Assembly (NCBI RefSeq): GCF_014145675.1
Contig: NZ_JACGZW010000004.1
Span: forward strand, 248,001 to 312,000
DNA: 64,000 nt
Source of the DNA: Amycolatopsis dendrobii
Lineage (GTDB): Bacteria; Actinomycetota; Actinomycetes; Mycobacteriales; Pseudonocardiaceae
Direction: 5' to 3'
Made by a program: the position numbers and the translations under genes. Within the stretch, counting starts at the first letter, position 1; every line of letters begins with the position of its first letter. Shown one piece after another: positions 32,859 through 41,392 of this stretch. The notes under the pieces were generated by a model. That model had not been told where the DNA came from and searched no databases. It was given only the letters and a program-made list of their open reading frames with translations.

Positions 32859-33331
32859 GTTTTTCATGTTTTTCCTGGGGATCCGGTGTGTTTTCGCTTA
32901 CCTCCAGCCCAGGGGTTTACCCGTGTGGGTGACGACGAGCGGAGGTTGCGGCCGCGCGGGCACGGTTTCGCGGCGTGCGGCGAGTGGTCCAGGCCAATGT
33001 CTCGCGGGTCCGGTACGCGTTGCCGGGATTGATCTTTCGCCGCGTTCGGCCGCGGATGGGTTGCGGTACCGGCGGTTCGCCGCGGCGGTCGCTCGCCGGA
33101 TCGTCTGATTCGCACGGTTCGCGTTGGCGGGCAAGCGATCTTGCGGCCTCGACGGCTGACGCGACTGTGCGCCGGAAGTTCGCCGGCGGGCAACCAGGGG
33201 TTTCCATCGCGGACAGCCCGGGCTGACGTGCCTGCCCGGGCTGCTCGCGAAAACGTTCACTGTCGTCCGACCCGGAATCGGGTCATTGCGAAGCGCGAAC
33301 CGAGGGAGCGCTCCCGATATCCGGGAACCAT
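32859..33331. other. Gap with no recognisable gene
   Basis: About 470 bp between two minus-strand genes. Open frames on both strands have no family resemblance and no ribosome sites. I see no strong repeat or hairpin. Confidence 0.6.
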
Positions 33332-33754
33332 TCAGTCGACCAGTCGAATCGTTGCCGTCGGGCTGTGCGAACGACGCCGGGTGATCCCGTGTTCGGCGAC
33401 GATTCCGAGTTGGATACTGCGATCGGCGGGCGCCCAGTAGCCCGTGCGCACGAAATAACCGTCCATTGTGCAGAGCCGGTTCGCGCTCTTGCGGGAACTG
33501 ATCGCTTCCCAGCCCCATTGCCGTCCGGTCTCCTCGACGCCGTTGCGCCGCACGTGCAGCCGCGGGTTCCCGATCTCCCGGCAGTACGCGCTGCCGTCCG
33601 CGATGTACAGCACGCCGTCGACCTTGTAGAACCGCTTGCCGTCCAACAGGCTCACCTGGCCGGACAGGGTGAAGTGCACCCTGCCGCCATTGGCCCCGTC
33701 CATCGTCCAGTCGAGACAGAATTCCTTCGTCGGAACCTCGAGCGACTGGGTCAT
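33332..33754 (-). CDS. Hypothetical protein
   Basis: I do not recognise this 140-aa protein. It is soluble, rich in beta-prone and aromatic residues (LDWTMDG, KVDGVLYIADG, GRQWGWEAI), with three cysteines and a basic C-terminal tail RRRSHSPT. AAAGGAG lies 9 nt before the ATG, so translation is well supported. Upstream are a TATATT -10 candidate (33795-33800) and the dyad TTCCCG-N8-CGGGAA (33814-33833). Confidence 0.65.
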   Translation of the reverse strand: MTQSLEVPTKEFCLDWTMDGANGGRVHFTLSGQVSLLDGKRFYKVDGVLYIADGSAYCREIGNPRLHVRRNGVEETGRQWGWEAISSRKSANRLCTMDGYFVRTGYWAPADRSIQLGIVAEHGITRRRSHSPTATIRLVD

Positions 33755-33813
33755 GGCCGTGTCTCCTTTGCTCGCATGCCGGAGCGTCCAGGAAAATATA
33801 AGGAAGAAACGCG

Positions 33814-33833
33814 TTCCCGGCAGGTATCGGGAA
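33814..33833. promoter_or_regulatory. Operator-like dyad before the hypothetical gene
   Basis: TTCCCGGCAGGTATCGGGAA has 6-bp perfect arms and lies just upstream of TATATT on the minus strand, where a regulator could meet RNA polymerase. Confidence 0.4.
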
Positions 33834-33957
33834 CCGTTTTCACCCAAAGAGGCCCAGTGGACACGCATCGTGGTCAAGCCCCGATTAATCGGTGGAATTA
33901 CCGCCGATGGGGTATCGCGGATACGATAAGTGAATTCTGCTTGCCCGAAACCGGTGG

Positions 33958-33987
33958 CGGCTCGCCGGTCCCGGGACCGGCGAGCCG
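33958..33987. terminator. Perfect 30-bp palindrome in a divergent gap
   Basis: CGGCTCGCCGGTCCC (33958-33972) is followed directly by its complement (33973-33987). It looks like a terminator, yet lies between divergent genes, so it may insulate them or end an unseen short RNA. Confidence 0.6.
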
Positions 33988-34018
33988 CGGTGGTCGTGTC
34001 GGCAGCGTGACATCTCCC

Positions 34019-34074
34019 ATGACGCTTGTCATAGCCGCGGCCGTGTGCCACCCTCGGGTTATGACGACTGTCAT
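34019..34074 (+). promoter_or_regulatory. Twin ATGAC-N4-GTCAT operators and promoter
   Basis: ATGACGCTTGTCAT (34019-34032) and ATGACGACTGTCAT (34061-34074) are 42 bp apart, centre to centre, four helical turns. TTGTCA (34026-34031) lies in the first and the start codon opens the second. A weak -10 (CACCCT, 34049-34054) is 17 bp from TTGTCA and 6 nt before the ATG. The TetR protein of this operon is the likely binder. Confidence 0.7.
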
Positions 34075-34666
34075 GACCGCCGTGCGACCGGCCACCGCCG
34101 GTTCCGTGGCCGATCTCGTCCGCGCCTGCTCGCCGGAATCGCTGAGCCGCCGGTTCACCCTCGGCGGCCCGATCGAGCCGGACGCGGTCCTGTCCCGGTA
34201 CCAGCGATTCCTCCTGGTTGAGACGGCCCTCGTCGCTGAGGCTTCGGGCGTGCCCGCCGGGCTGCTGAACGCGGTCCCGGAGGACGGCCGCCGCGTCGAA
34301 CTGGGGCTGCTCGTCGCCGACCGGTGGCAGCGGCGCGGCATTGGTCGCGGCTTGGTCCGGCTGGCTGCGGAGCAGTGGCGCGGCTGGAAGCTGCACGCCA
34401 CCGTGCAGGAGGGCAACGTCGCTGCGGAAGGATTGCTGCGGGCGTGCGGGTTCCGCTTCGTGCCCGGGTACGGCGGCGAGAACGAGTACGAGCTGACAGT
34501 CACGGAGGAGACGCTCGATGACGGAACGGCCGGCGCGCGAGCGGATGGTCTTCAGCGCTGCGCAGTTGCTGCGTACGCAGGGCTTGAGCGGCACCGGAAT
34601 GCGCGAGGTGGTGGCGCATGCCGAAGCGCCGCGGGGATCGCTTCAGCACTACTTCCCGGGCGGTAA
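34061..34666 (+). CDS. GNAT acetyltransferase
   Basis: This GNAT enzyme has an acetyl-CoA loop RWQRRGIGRGLV near residue 90 and the late motif NVAAEGLLRACGFRF. The fold should end near residue 150, but no stop occurs until 34666, so the frame runs 149 nt into the tetR gene and adds about 50 low-complexity residues. That overlap is unusual and may be real or reflect a lost stop. It starts at a probable leaderless ATG inside an operator. Substrate unknown. Confidence 0.75.
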   Translation: MTTVMTAVRPATAGSVADLVRACSPESLSRRFTLGGPIEPDAVLSRYQRFLLVETALVAEASGVPAGLLNAVPEDGRRVELGLLVADRWQRRGIGRGLVRLAAEQWRGWKLHATVQEGNVAAEGLLRACGFRFVPGYGGENEYELTVTEETLDDGTAGARADGLQRCAVAAYAGLERHRNARGGGACRSAAGIASALLPGR

Positions 34667-35114
34667 GGAACAGCTGTTTGGCGAAGCGATCGACTGGGCG
34701 GGCCGCTACGCCGCACGTCGCGTGACGCGCGCGATGGACTCGCTGACGGACCCGACGCCGTCCGCGCTCTTCGCGGCGGTTGTCGAGTACTGGCGCGCGG
34801 AGTTCCTCGACATCGGCTACGACTACGGCTGCCCGTTAGTAGCCACAGTCACCGACACTGCGGCGTCGAGCGAGCCGTTGCGTGAGCGCGCGAACGACGC
34901 CTTCGCGCAGTGGCGGAAGCCCATCGTTTCCGCGCTGCAGCAGATGGGCGTACCGGCGGCGCGCGCTGCTTCGTTGGCCGTGTTGATGATCAGCGCGCTT
35001 GAAGGAGCCTTAGTACTGGCTCGGGTCGAGCACTCAGTGACGGCGCTCGACACCGTTGTCGAAGAGCTAGGTCCAGTCCTCGACGCCGCGGTGGACAAGC
35101 GCCGCCGCCGCTAA
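34518..35114 (+). CDS. TetR-family repressor
   Basis: This 198-aa regulator has a TetR helix-turn-helix (about 8-55; GLSGTGMREVVAHAEAPRGSLQHYFPGGKEQL) and a ligand domain resembling the LmrA/YxaF group (AEFLDIGYDYGCPLVATV). GGAGGAG lies 7 nt before the ATG. It probably binds the twin dyads before the GNAT gene and controls both. It ends in a 4-bp overlap with the convergent hydratase gene. Confidence 0.9.
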   Translation: MTERPARERMVFSAAQLLRTQGLSGTGMREVVAHAEAPRGSLQHYFPGGKEQLFGEAIDWAGRYAARRVTRAMDSLTDPTPSALFAAVVEYWRAEFLDIGYDYGCPLVATVTDTAASSEPLRERANDAFAQWRKPIVSALQQMGVPAARAASLAVLMISALEGALVLARVEHSVTALDTVVEELGPVLDAAVDKRRRR

Positions 35115-35845
35115 CGCCTGTCGAGCTTCGCGCGCAACGTGGCGACAGTGTCCGGGTCGTGCAGCAGCTCAGCGAAGTGCTTGGACTCGGACTCCATGCG
35201 CTCTTCGACGCTCTCATCAGTGCGGTCGTGCAGCAGCGCGCGTGTCGCCGTCACCGCGCGTACTGACCGTTCGGCGAGAGTCGCGACGCGTTCCGAGACG
35301 CGCTTACCGAGTGCTGTCTCGTCAGGGAGCACTTCATTGACCAACCCGAGTTGCGCTGCTTCGACCGCAGACAGGCGTTCTCCGAACAGCAGCAGCTCCG
35401 TCGCACGCTGCGGACCGACGCGGCGCGGCAGTGCGTAACTGCTGCCGAACTCCGGCACCAGCCCCAACGGTACGAAGGGGAACTGCAGGTAGCTGCGTTC
35501 GGTGGCGTAGACGAGGTCGCAGTGCAGCAGCAGGGTCGCGCCGATGCCGACAGCGGGACCGTCGACGGATGCGACGACTACTGCCTGCGTCGCGAGCAGC
35601 GCCTCCTGGAAGACCCGCGCGGGCGTCTTCGTGCGGTCACCGGCTTCGTGCGCGAGAAAGTCTCCGAGGTCGTTGCCCGCGGTGAACGCACCGCCGGCGC
35701 CGCTCAGTACGGCGATCGGCGTACGGACAGCGTCGAAGGCGTCCGCGAGGGCGACGTACATCGCCTTCGTGAGTGCGTTCCGCTTCTCCGGCCGGTTGAT
35801 GGTGATGGTGGTGACCTGTCCGTCGACAGTCGTCTCGATGCTCAT
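35111..35845 (-). CDS. Enoyl-CoA hydratase/isomerase family protein
   Basis: This 244-aa crotonase-fold enzyme has the first oxyanion segment AGGAFTAGNDLGDF and the second GPAVGIGATLLLHCDLVYA. A glutamate in LGLVPEFGSS fits the hydratase Glu164 position. Only one catalytic glutamate is clear, so an isomerase role is possible. It lies directly after the aminotransferase gene (TGA then ATG with no gap), so the two are co-translated. Confidence 0.87.
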   Translation of the reverse strand: MSIETTVDGQVTTITINRPEKRNALTKAMYVALADAFDAVRTPIAVLSGAGGAFTAGNDLGDFLAHEAGDRTKTPARVFQEALLATQAVVVASVDGPAVGIGATLLLHCDLVYATERSYLQFPFVPLGLVPEFGSSYALPRRVGPQRATELLLFGERLSAVEAAQLGLVNEVLPDETALGKRVSERVATLAERSVRAVTATRALLHDRTDESVEERMESESKHFAELLHDPDTVATLRAKLDRR

Positions 35846-37042
35846 TCACAGCTCCGCAACAGCAGCGAGCAGCAGATCGACTTCCGCCGCAGTCGTGTAC
35901 GGCGCGATGCCAGCGCGTACGGCACCAGTGTCGCCAAGACCGAGGTGCCGCGCGCACTCGATGGCGTAGAACGTCGAAGCAGGTGCGTTGATCCCGCGCG
36001 CGCCGAGACGCTCGTACACCGCCTGAGGCGTCAATCCGGTGACTGAGAACAACACTGTCGGCGTACGGCGACGCGTCGGCGAGCCATACCGAACGACGCG
36101 CGGCAGCGCCGCGAGCCCGTCTTCCAAGCGCTGCAGCAGTGCGTCTTCGTGCTCTTCAAGCGCCGTCAGCGACGTACGCAAACGTTCGCGACGGCTGCCT
36201 TCACTCGGCACAAGCCCCGCGAGGAAGTCGATAGCCGCAGTAGCGCCCGCGAGGAGCTCGTACGGCAACGTACCCAGCTCGAAACGCTCCGGAACCGCGT
36301 TGCTCGACGGCAGCAACTTGTCCGGCTGCAGTGTCTCCAGAAGATCCGGTGCGGCCGCGAGAAGGCCTAGGTGCGGTCCGAGGAACTTGTACGGCGAGCA
36401 GGCGTAAAAGTCCGCGCCCAGTTCGGCGATGTCGACCAGCGCGTGCGGCGTCAGGTGCACGCCGTCTACGTAACTCAGCGCACCTGCTTCGCGGACCGCT
36501 TCGGTAATCGCCGGGATGTCCGGGCGCGTGCCCAGCAGGTTAGAGGCAGCGGTCACCGCGACCAGCCGCGTCCGATCAGTGAGCAGTTCCGTGATCGATG
36601 ACGTCGGCAACTCGCCCGTCTCGGGATCGAAGTCCGCCCAGCGGACAGTCGCACCGCGCGCTTCAGCAGCCTGTACCCAGGGCCGCACGTTGGCGTCGTG
36701 ATCCAGCCGGGTGACCACAACCTCGTCGCCCGGCCCCCAGCTCTTCGCGAGCGTACGGGAGAAGTCGTAGGTCACCTGCGTCATGCTGCGCCCGAACACG
36801 ACGCCGTCCGGACGTGCGCCGAGCAGGTCCGCGACAGCTTGCCGGGCTTCGCGCACGACGCCGTCCGCGCGGCGCTCTGCCGCCGTGACGGTGCCGCGGT
36901 TCGCGATGGCGGCGCAGAGGGTCGAGGACACTGCTTCGCCGACCACGTCCGGGACCTGGGAACCGCCGGGTCCGTCGAAGTGGGCGGCGCCGTTCTCGAG
37001 CGCGGGGAAGTGCTTGCGGATCGCGTTCACGTCGTAGGCCAC
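35846..37042 (-). CDS. Cysteine desulfurase-like class V aminotransferase
   Basis: This 398-aa PLP enzyme fits the cysteine desulfurase-like subfamily that opens with FPALENGAAHFDGPGGSQVP. The PLP aspartate lies in YVDGVHLTPH and the lysine in CSPYKFLGPH. The segment usually holding the desulfurase cysteine has no clear active-site cysteine loop, so a lyase or epimerase role on another amino acid is possible. The GTG at 37042 begins the conserved domain. First gene of a pair with the hydratase. Confidence 0.85.
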   Translation of the reverse strand: MAYDVNAIRKHFPALENGAAHFDGPGGSQVPDVVGEAVSSTLCAAIANRGTVTAAERRADGVVREARQAVADLLGARPDGVVFGRSMTQVTYDFSRTLAKSWGPGDEVVVTRLDHDANVRPWVQAAEARGATVRWADFDPETGELPTSSITELLTDRTRLVAVTAASNLLGTRPDIPAITEAVREAGALSYVDGVHLTPHALVDIAELGADFYACSPYKFLGPHLGLLAAAPDLLETLQPDKLLPSSNAVPERFELGTLPYELLAGATAAIDFLAGLVPSEGSRRERLRTSLTALEEHEDALLQRLEDGLAALPRVVRYGSPTRRRTPTVLFSVTGLTPQAVYERLGARGINAPASTFYAIECARHLGLGDTGAVRAGIAPYTTAAEVDLLLAAVAEL

Positions 37043-37135
37043 GGCTGCCAGCTTGCCTGATCCCCGGGCGAGTGTCGTGCTCCGCGCGGGTGCGATCATG
37101 CCGCTGTCCCGTTGCCCTTGGAGAGGGGTTCGCCG

Positions 37136-37768
37136 GTGCTTGCCGAACAGGTCGAGAAACTGCTCGCCCAGCCGTTGCCGTGGCCGATCGTGCAGGCAGG
37201 CGACCCCGTGCTGCGCGCCGCCGCCCGCCCGTACGAGGGAGAACTGAGCGATGAACTGCTTTCCGCGCTGATCGAGGGCATGAAGGAGACCATGCATGCC
37301 GCGCCCGGCGTCGGCCTCGCAGCGCCGCAGATCGGCCTGTCCGTCCGGATCGCGGTCGTCGAGGACGGCGCCCGCGAACGTCCCGGCGTCGCCGAATCCA
37401 CCCTCGCCACCCGCGGGATCGTCCCGCTGCCGTTCCGGGTGCTGGTGAACCCCGCATACACCCGAGTGGGCGACGAAACCGCCGCGTTCTTCGAGGGCTG
37501 CCTGAGCGTGCGCGGATGGCAGGCCGTCGTCGCGCGCCCCTTGCGGATCCGGCTTCGCGGCACCGACGAAACCGGTGCGGCACTGGACGAGGAATTGTCC
37601 GGCTGGCCAGCACGTATCGTCCAGCACGAGACGGACCATCTGCACGGCATCCTGTACCTGGACCGAGCTGAATCGCGCTCGCTGTCCACCCACGAGGCAG
37701 TCGCTCGCCGCTGGACCCAGCCGACCCCCGCCGACGCCGCCCGCGAACTCGGCTTCGACCTCCCTTGA
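37136..37768 (+). CDS. def: Peptide deformylase
   Basis: This 210-aa metalloenzyme removes the formyl group from nascent protein N-termini. All three motifs are intact: GVGLAAPQIG (58-67), EGCLS (120-124, metal Cys122) and QHETDH (163-168, His164, Glu165, His168). An N-terminal extension of about 20 residues and an insertion near 80-95 match actinobacterial versions. GGAGAGGGG precedes the GTG at 37136. Actinomycetes usually have more than one copy, so this may not be the essential one. Confidence 0.95.
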   Translation: MLAEQVEKLLAQPLPWPIVQAGDPVLRAAARPYEGELSDELLSALIEGMKETMHAAPGVGLAAPQIGLSVRIAVVEDGARERPGVAESTLATRGIVPLPFRVLVNPAYTRVGDETAAFFEGCLSVRGWQAVVARPLRIRLRGTDETGAALDEELSGWPARIVQHETDHLHGILYLDRAESRSLSTHEAVARRWTQPTPADAARELGFDLP

Positions 37769-37854
37769 TCCTTTCGCGCCGGTTTTTGTCGGTGCCCGCT
37801 GATACGTTCCTCCGCAGTTGCCCCGCCGGGGCTTGCCACTGGGGAGGAACCCAC

Positions 37855-38679
37855 ATGAACTCGTTGCAAGACAAGGCAAATCTCTTCCGCGAACTACACG
37901 CCACCGATGTACTGGTGCTGCCGAACGCCTGGGACGCGGGCAGCGCAGTCGCCATCGAACGAGCCGGCGCCCCGGCGATCGCCACCACCAGCGGAGGCGT
38001 CTCCTGGGCCCTGGCCCGAGGCGACGGTCAGCAGCTATCCCGCGCGGAAATGTTGTCGGTGATCGCTCAAATCGCGAGCGCTGTAGAAGTACCGGTGACC
38101 GCCGACGTAGAAGGCGGCTACGGCCTGGCCCCTTCAGCCGTCGCCGAAACCGTGCGAGGCGTAGTCGAGGCGGGTGCCGTAGGCGTGAACCTGGAAGACT
38201 CCCGCGCTGGAACCGCCACCCTCTTCGCTCCCGATGAACAGGCAGAACGCTTCACCGCAGCCCGAGCCGCCGCCGCGACGGCTGGCCTTTCGGAGCTATG
38301 GATCAACGCCCGCACCGACGTGTACCTCTTCGGAATCGGCGACCGCGCTGGCCGCTTCGACGATGTCCTGACCCGAGCCCGCGTCTATGCCGACGCCGGA
38401 GCGGACAGCATCTTCGTCCCCGGCTTGGTGGACGTGGAGGTCCTGGCGGAACTGGCAAAGTCCTCCCCGGTCCCGGTGAGCGCCATGGCCGGCCCTGGTG
38501 CACCGCCGGTGTCAGACCTGGCAGCCGCTGGCGTGCGCCGGGTGAGCGTAGGAACGTCCATCGCCCAGGCGGCCTACTCCCTGGCCCACCACGCGGCTGC
38601 CGAGGTGCTGAAGCAGGGGACTTATGGGGAGGTGACGGGCGCTCTGGACTTTGGAACGGTGAACGGCTGGTTCAGCTGA
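37855..38679 (+). CDS. Isocitrate lyase/PEP mutase family protein
   Basis: This 274-aa TIM-barrel protein belongs to the PEP mutase/isocitrate lyase superfamily: LVLPNAWDAGSA, VTADVEGGYG (metal aspartate region), GVNLEDS and NARTDVYLFG. The catalytic loop with KxCGH of true lyases is absent, so it resembles the carboxyphosphonoenolpyruvate phosphonomutase-like or oxaloacetate-decarboxylase-like group. Function is not settled. GGGGAGGAA precedes the ATG. Confidence 0.85.
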   Translation: MNSLQDKANLFRELHATDVLVLPNAWDAGSAVAIERAGAPAIATTSGGVSWALARGDGQQLSRAEMLSVIAQIASAVEVPVTADVEGGYGLAPSAVAETVRGVVEAGAVGVNLEDSRAGTATLFAPDEQAERFTAARAAAATAGLSELWINARTDVYLFGIGDRAGRFDDVLTRARVYADAGADSIFVPGLVDVEVLAELAKSSPVPVSAMAGPGAPPVSDLAAAGVRRVSVGTSIAQAAYSLAHHAAAEVLKQGTYGEVTGALDFGTVNGWFS

Positions 38680-38905
38680 TGGCTATCGCGGAACGACCGA
38701 ACCGCACGGCGCAAGACGAGCCGGAACCGCACCGCCCGAGCGGCTGACGGCGAGCGAACGAGACAACCTGGGCGGGCCCGTGCTCGAGCCGGGCCCGACC
38801 TTCAGGCGAGCTGGGCAATGTGACCGCGCAGATGGGACGACATCAGGCGGCGGCTCGATCTCTCCGAGCCATCCCCGCCTTGTTCGGCCAGGCTCAAGCG
38901 AGCTC

Positions 38906-38970
38906 GGCTCGAGGTAAGCCGGTCCGGCTCGAGGTAACCCGGTCCGGCTCGAGGTAACCCGGTCCGGCTC
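38906..38970. repeat. Tandem 20-bp repeat, three units
   Basis: Units at 38906-38925, 38926-38945 and 38946-38965 read GGCTCGAGGTAACCCGGTCC; the first has one change. A truncated fourth follows. The surrounding gap (38680-39371) has no gene; it is built of degenerate GCTCGG/CCGAGC words, with many inverted pairs. Confidence 0.85.
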
Positions 38971-39371
38971 GCCCCGAGCCTGTCGGGGCTCGGCTCGGTG
39001 GCGGGCGGGAAGCTGCGCCGAGTGCGCGCTGATTCGGCGAGCCGTGCCCTGCGGGTCGGTCGTCAGCTAGGGGACCAGTCCCAAGCTGGCTCGCCCAGCG
39101 CTGACCCGCGTCGGCCGGGCCTCGGCTCGGGAGCTGCTGCCAGTTGTGCTGGGTGCGCGCGGTTTTGGCGGGCTGTGCTCTGTCCTGCGGGTTGGTCGCC
39201 AGTCGCGGAAGCAACTGCGGGCGGGCGAGCCTTGCGCCGACTCGGCCAGCCCCGCGCCGAACCGAGCGAGCCCCGCTCTGACCCAAGCCGATCCGGTGCC
39301 GCCCCGAGCCAGCCAATCCCAGCCGAACCCACCACCCAAGCTGCACCCCGGCAGCCCGCCCCGACCGCACA

Positions 39372-39863
39372 TCACCCCGCAGCCGCCCGCCCACCCCGCT
39401 CCAGCTCCAGCAACCTCCGCTTGCACTCCACCCCAGCCGCGTAGCCGGTCAGCGATCCGTTGCTGCCCAGCACCCGGTGGCACGGCACCACGATGCCGAT
39501 GGGGTTCCGGCCGTTCGCCAGGCCGACCGCACGGGACGCCGTCGGGCGGCCGATCGACTCCGCCAGCTCTCGGTACGTCGTCGTCTCGCCGTAGGGGATC
39601 TGCAGGAGTGCCCGCCACACCGTCTCTTGGAAAGGAGTGCCGCTGAAAGCTAACGGAAGGTCGAACTCGACCCGGTCGCCGGCGAAATACTCGTTCAGCT
39701 GACGAGTCGCCGCGGCGAACGGGCGGTCGTCCCGGTCGCCGAAAGCGGCGCGTGGCGGGCGGTACTGCTCGTCGCCGATGTACAGGCCGGCCAGGCCGCC
39801 GTCGCGGGCCATGAGGGTCAGCGGGCCCTCGGGGCTGTCGATGACGGTGTGCACCACGGTCAT
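39372..39863 (-). CDS. ogt: Methylated-DNA-protein cysteine methyltransferase
   Basis: This 163-aa repair protein moves the methyl group from O6-methylguanine to its own cysteine, in the motif PCHRV. The DNA-binding helix-turn-helix has YGETTTYRELAESIGRP and RAVGLANGRNP. It is coupled to the Ada-AlkA gene by ATGA, forming an alkylation-damage operon. Length is normal for Ogt/AdaB. Confidence 0.95.
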   Translation of the reverse strand: MTVVHTVIDSPEGPLTLMARDGGLAGLYIGDEQYRPPRAAFGDRDDRPFAAATRQLNEYFAGDRVEFDLPLAFSGTPFQETVWRALLQIPYGETTTYRELAESIGRPTASRAVGLANGRNPIGIVVPCHRVLGSNGSLTGYAAGVECKRRLLELERGGRAAAG

Positions 39864-41392
39864 GCCGATTCCTCCGCGGGGATCCGGTTGATCGGGTGGT
39901 CGCCGGTCGCCCAGAGGTGCTGGACCGCGTACGCGCGCCACGGCTGCCACCGGCTGGCGTGCGCGGTCAAGGCGGCTGGACTTGGTGGCAGGCCTAGGGT
40001 TTCGGCGGCGATCTTCACGCCCAAGTCGGTCGCGACGAAGGCGTCCGGGTCGCCGAGGGCGCGCATGGCGATGCTCTCCACCGTCCACGGGCCGAAGCCG
40101 GGCAGCGCGGCCAGTTGCGCGCGGGCGTGGACCCAATCGCCGCCTGCGGTCAGGTCGACGTCGCCGGAGACCAGGGCTGACACGAGACCCAGCAGGGTCG
40201 CGCGGCGGGACTTCGGCATGGCCAGCGTTTCCGGGTCCAGTTCCGCCAGCGACCCAGGCGACGGGAACAGGTGCGTCAGGCCGCCTTCCCGGTCCTCGAT
40301 CGGGGCGCCGTGCGCCAGGACCAGGCGCGCCGCATGCGTACGGGCGGCCGCGGTCGAGACCTGCTGGCCGAGCACTGCTCGCACGGCGAACTCGGCTGAG
40401 TCGGTCGTGCGCGGGACGCGCCTGCCGGGCGCGGCGGCGACCAGGGGGGCGAGGGTCGGGTCCGTGGCGAGTTGTTCGTCGACGGCTACCGGGTCGGCGT
40501 CCAGGTCCAGAAGCCAGCGGCACCGGCTGATCGCGGCGGCCAGGTCGCGCAGGTCGGTCAGGCTCAGGCGGCACGCGACGTGGTCCGGTTCAGGGCGAAG
40601 CGACACCACGCCGTGGCCGTGCGGCAGTCGCAGGGTGCGGCGGTAAGCGCCGTCGCGCCATTCCTCGACGCCCGGGACCGCGGTGGCGATCAGGTGCCCG
40701 AACAGGTTGTCCGGGCACAGCGGCCGCCGGAACGGGAGCCGCACCGACAGCACTCCCTGCGACTTGGTCCGTTTGCCGCCGCGGACGCGGGAGCGCAACT
40801 CGCTCGGCGTCAGGGCGAAGACTGCCCGCACGGTTTCGTTGAACGTCCGGATACTCGAAAACCCCGCCGCGTGCGCGATATCGCTCATCGGCATCGTCGT
40901 GGTTTCGATCAGCAACCGGGCGGTCTCGGCGCGCTGTGCCCTGGCTAGGGCGAGCGGGCCCGCGCCCAGTTCGGCACGCACCTGGCGTTCGATCTGCCGG
41001 ACGCTGTACCCCAGTCGCGTAGCCAGCCCCTGCACGCCTTCGCGGTCGACGACCCCGTCGCCGATCAGGCGCATCGCGCGCGCCACGACGTCGGCGCGTT
41101 CGTTCCACAGCGGCGAACCGGGCGACGCGTCGGGCCGGCAGCGTTTGCAGGCGCGGAATCCGGCGGCCTGCGCGGCGGCCGCGCTCGGATAGAAGCGCAT
41201 GTTCTCGACCTTGGGCGGCACTACTGGGCAGCTCGGCCGGCAGTAAATCCCCGTGGTCAGCACCGCGGTGAAAAACCACCCGTCGAACCGGTCGTCCTTC
41301 GACTGCACCGCGCGGATACAGCGTTCGGTCTCCTCGTACACGCCGATCAGTCTGCCCCGCCCCGCGCGCGAAACCTCGCGAAAAAACGACAT
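39860..41392 (-). CDS. Ada regulator fused to AlkA DNA glycosylase
   Basis: This 510-aa fusion has the Ada methylphosphotriester domain with zinc cysteines C51, C55, C82 and C85, then an AraC helix-turn-helix pair (about 100-200). An AlkA 3-methyladenine glycosylase follows (about 220-505) with LPGFGPWTVESIAMRAL (helix-hairpin-helix) and the catalytic Asp in ATDLGVK. Methylation of C51 would turn it into an activator of its own operon. I chose ATG 41392, coupled as TGATG; GTG 41341 is an alternative nearer the conserved start. Confidence 0.94.
   Translation of the reverse strand: MSFFREVSRAGRGRLIGVYEETERCIRAVQSKDDRFDGWFFTAVLTTGIYCRPSCPVVPPKVENMRFYPSAAAAQAAGFRACKRCRPDASPGSPLWNERADVVARAMRLIGDGVVDREGVQGLATRLGYSVRQIERQVRAELGAGPLALARAQRAETARLLIETTTMPMSDIAHAAGFSSIRTFNETVRAVFALTPSELRSRVRGGKRTKSQGVLSVRLPFRRPLCPDNLFGHLIATAVPGVEEWRDGAYRRTLRLPHGHGVVSLRPEPDHVACRLSLTDLRDLAAAISRCRWLLDLDADPVAVDEQLATDPTLAPLVAAAPGRRVPRTTDSAEFAVRAVLGQQVSTAAARTHAARLVLAHGAPIEDREGGLTHLFPSPGSLAELDPETLAMPKSRRATLLGLVSALVSGDVDLTAGGDWVHARAQLAALPGFGPWTVESIAMRALGDPDAFVATDLGVKIAAETLGLPPSPAALTAHASRWQPWRAYAVQHLWATGDHPINRIPAEESA

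Noticed and set aside
38906..38970. CRISPR-like array
   Set aside because: The 20-bp units are contiguous with no spacers and no cas genes are present.
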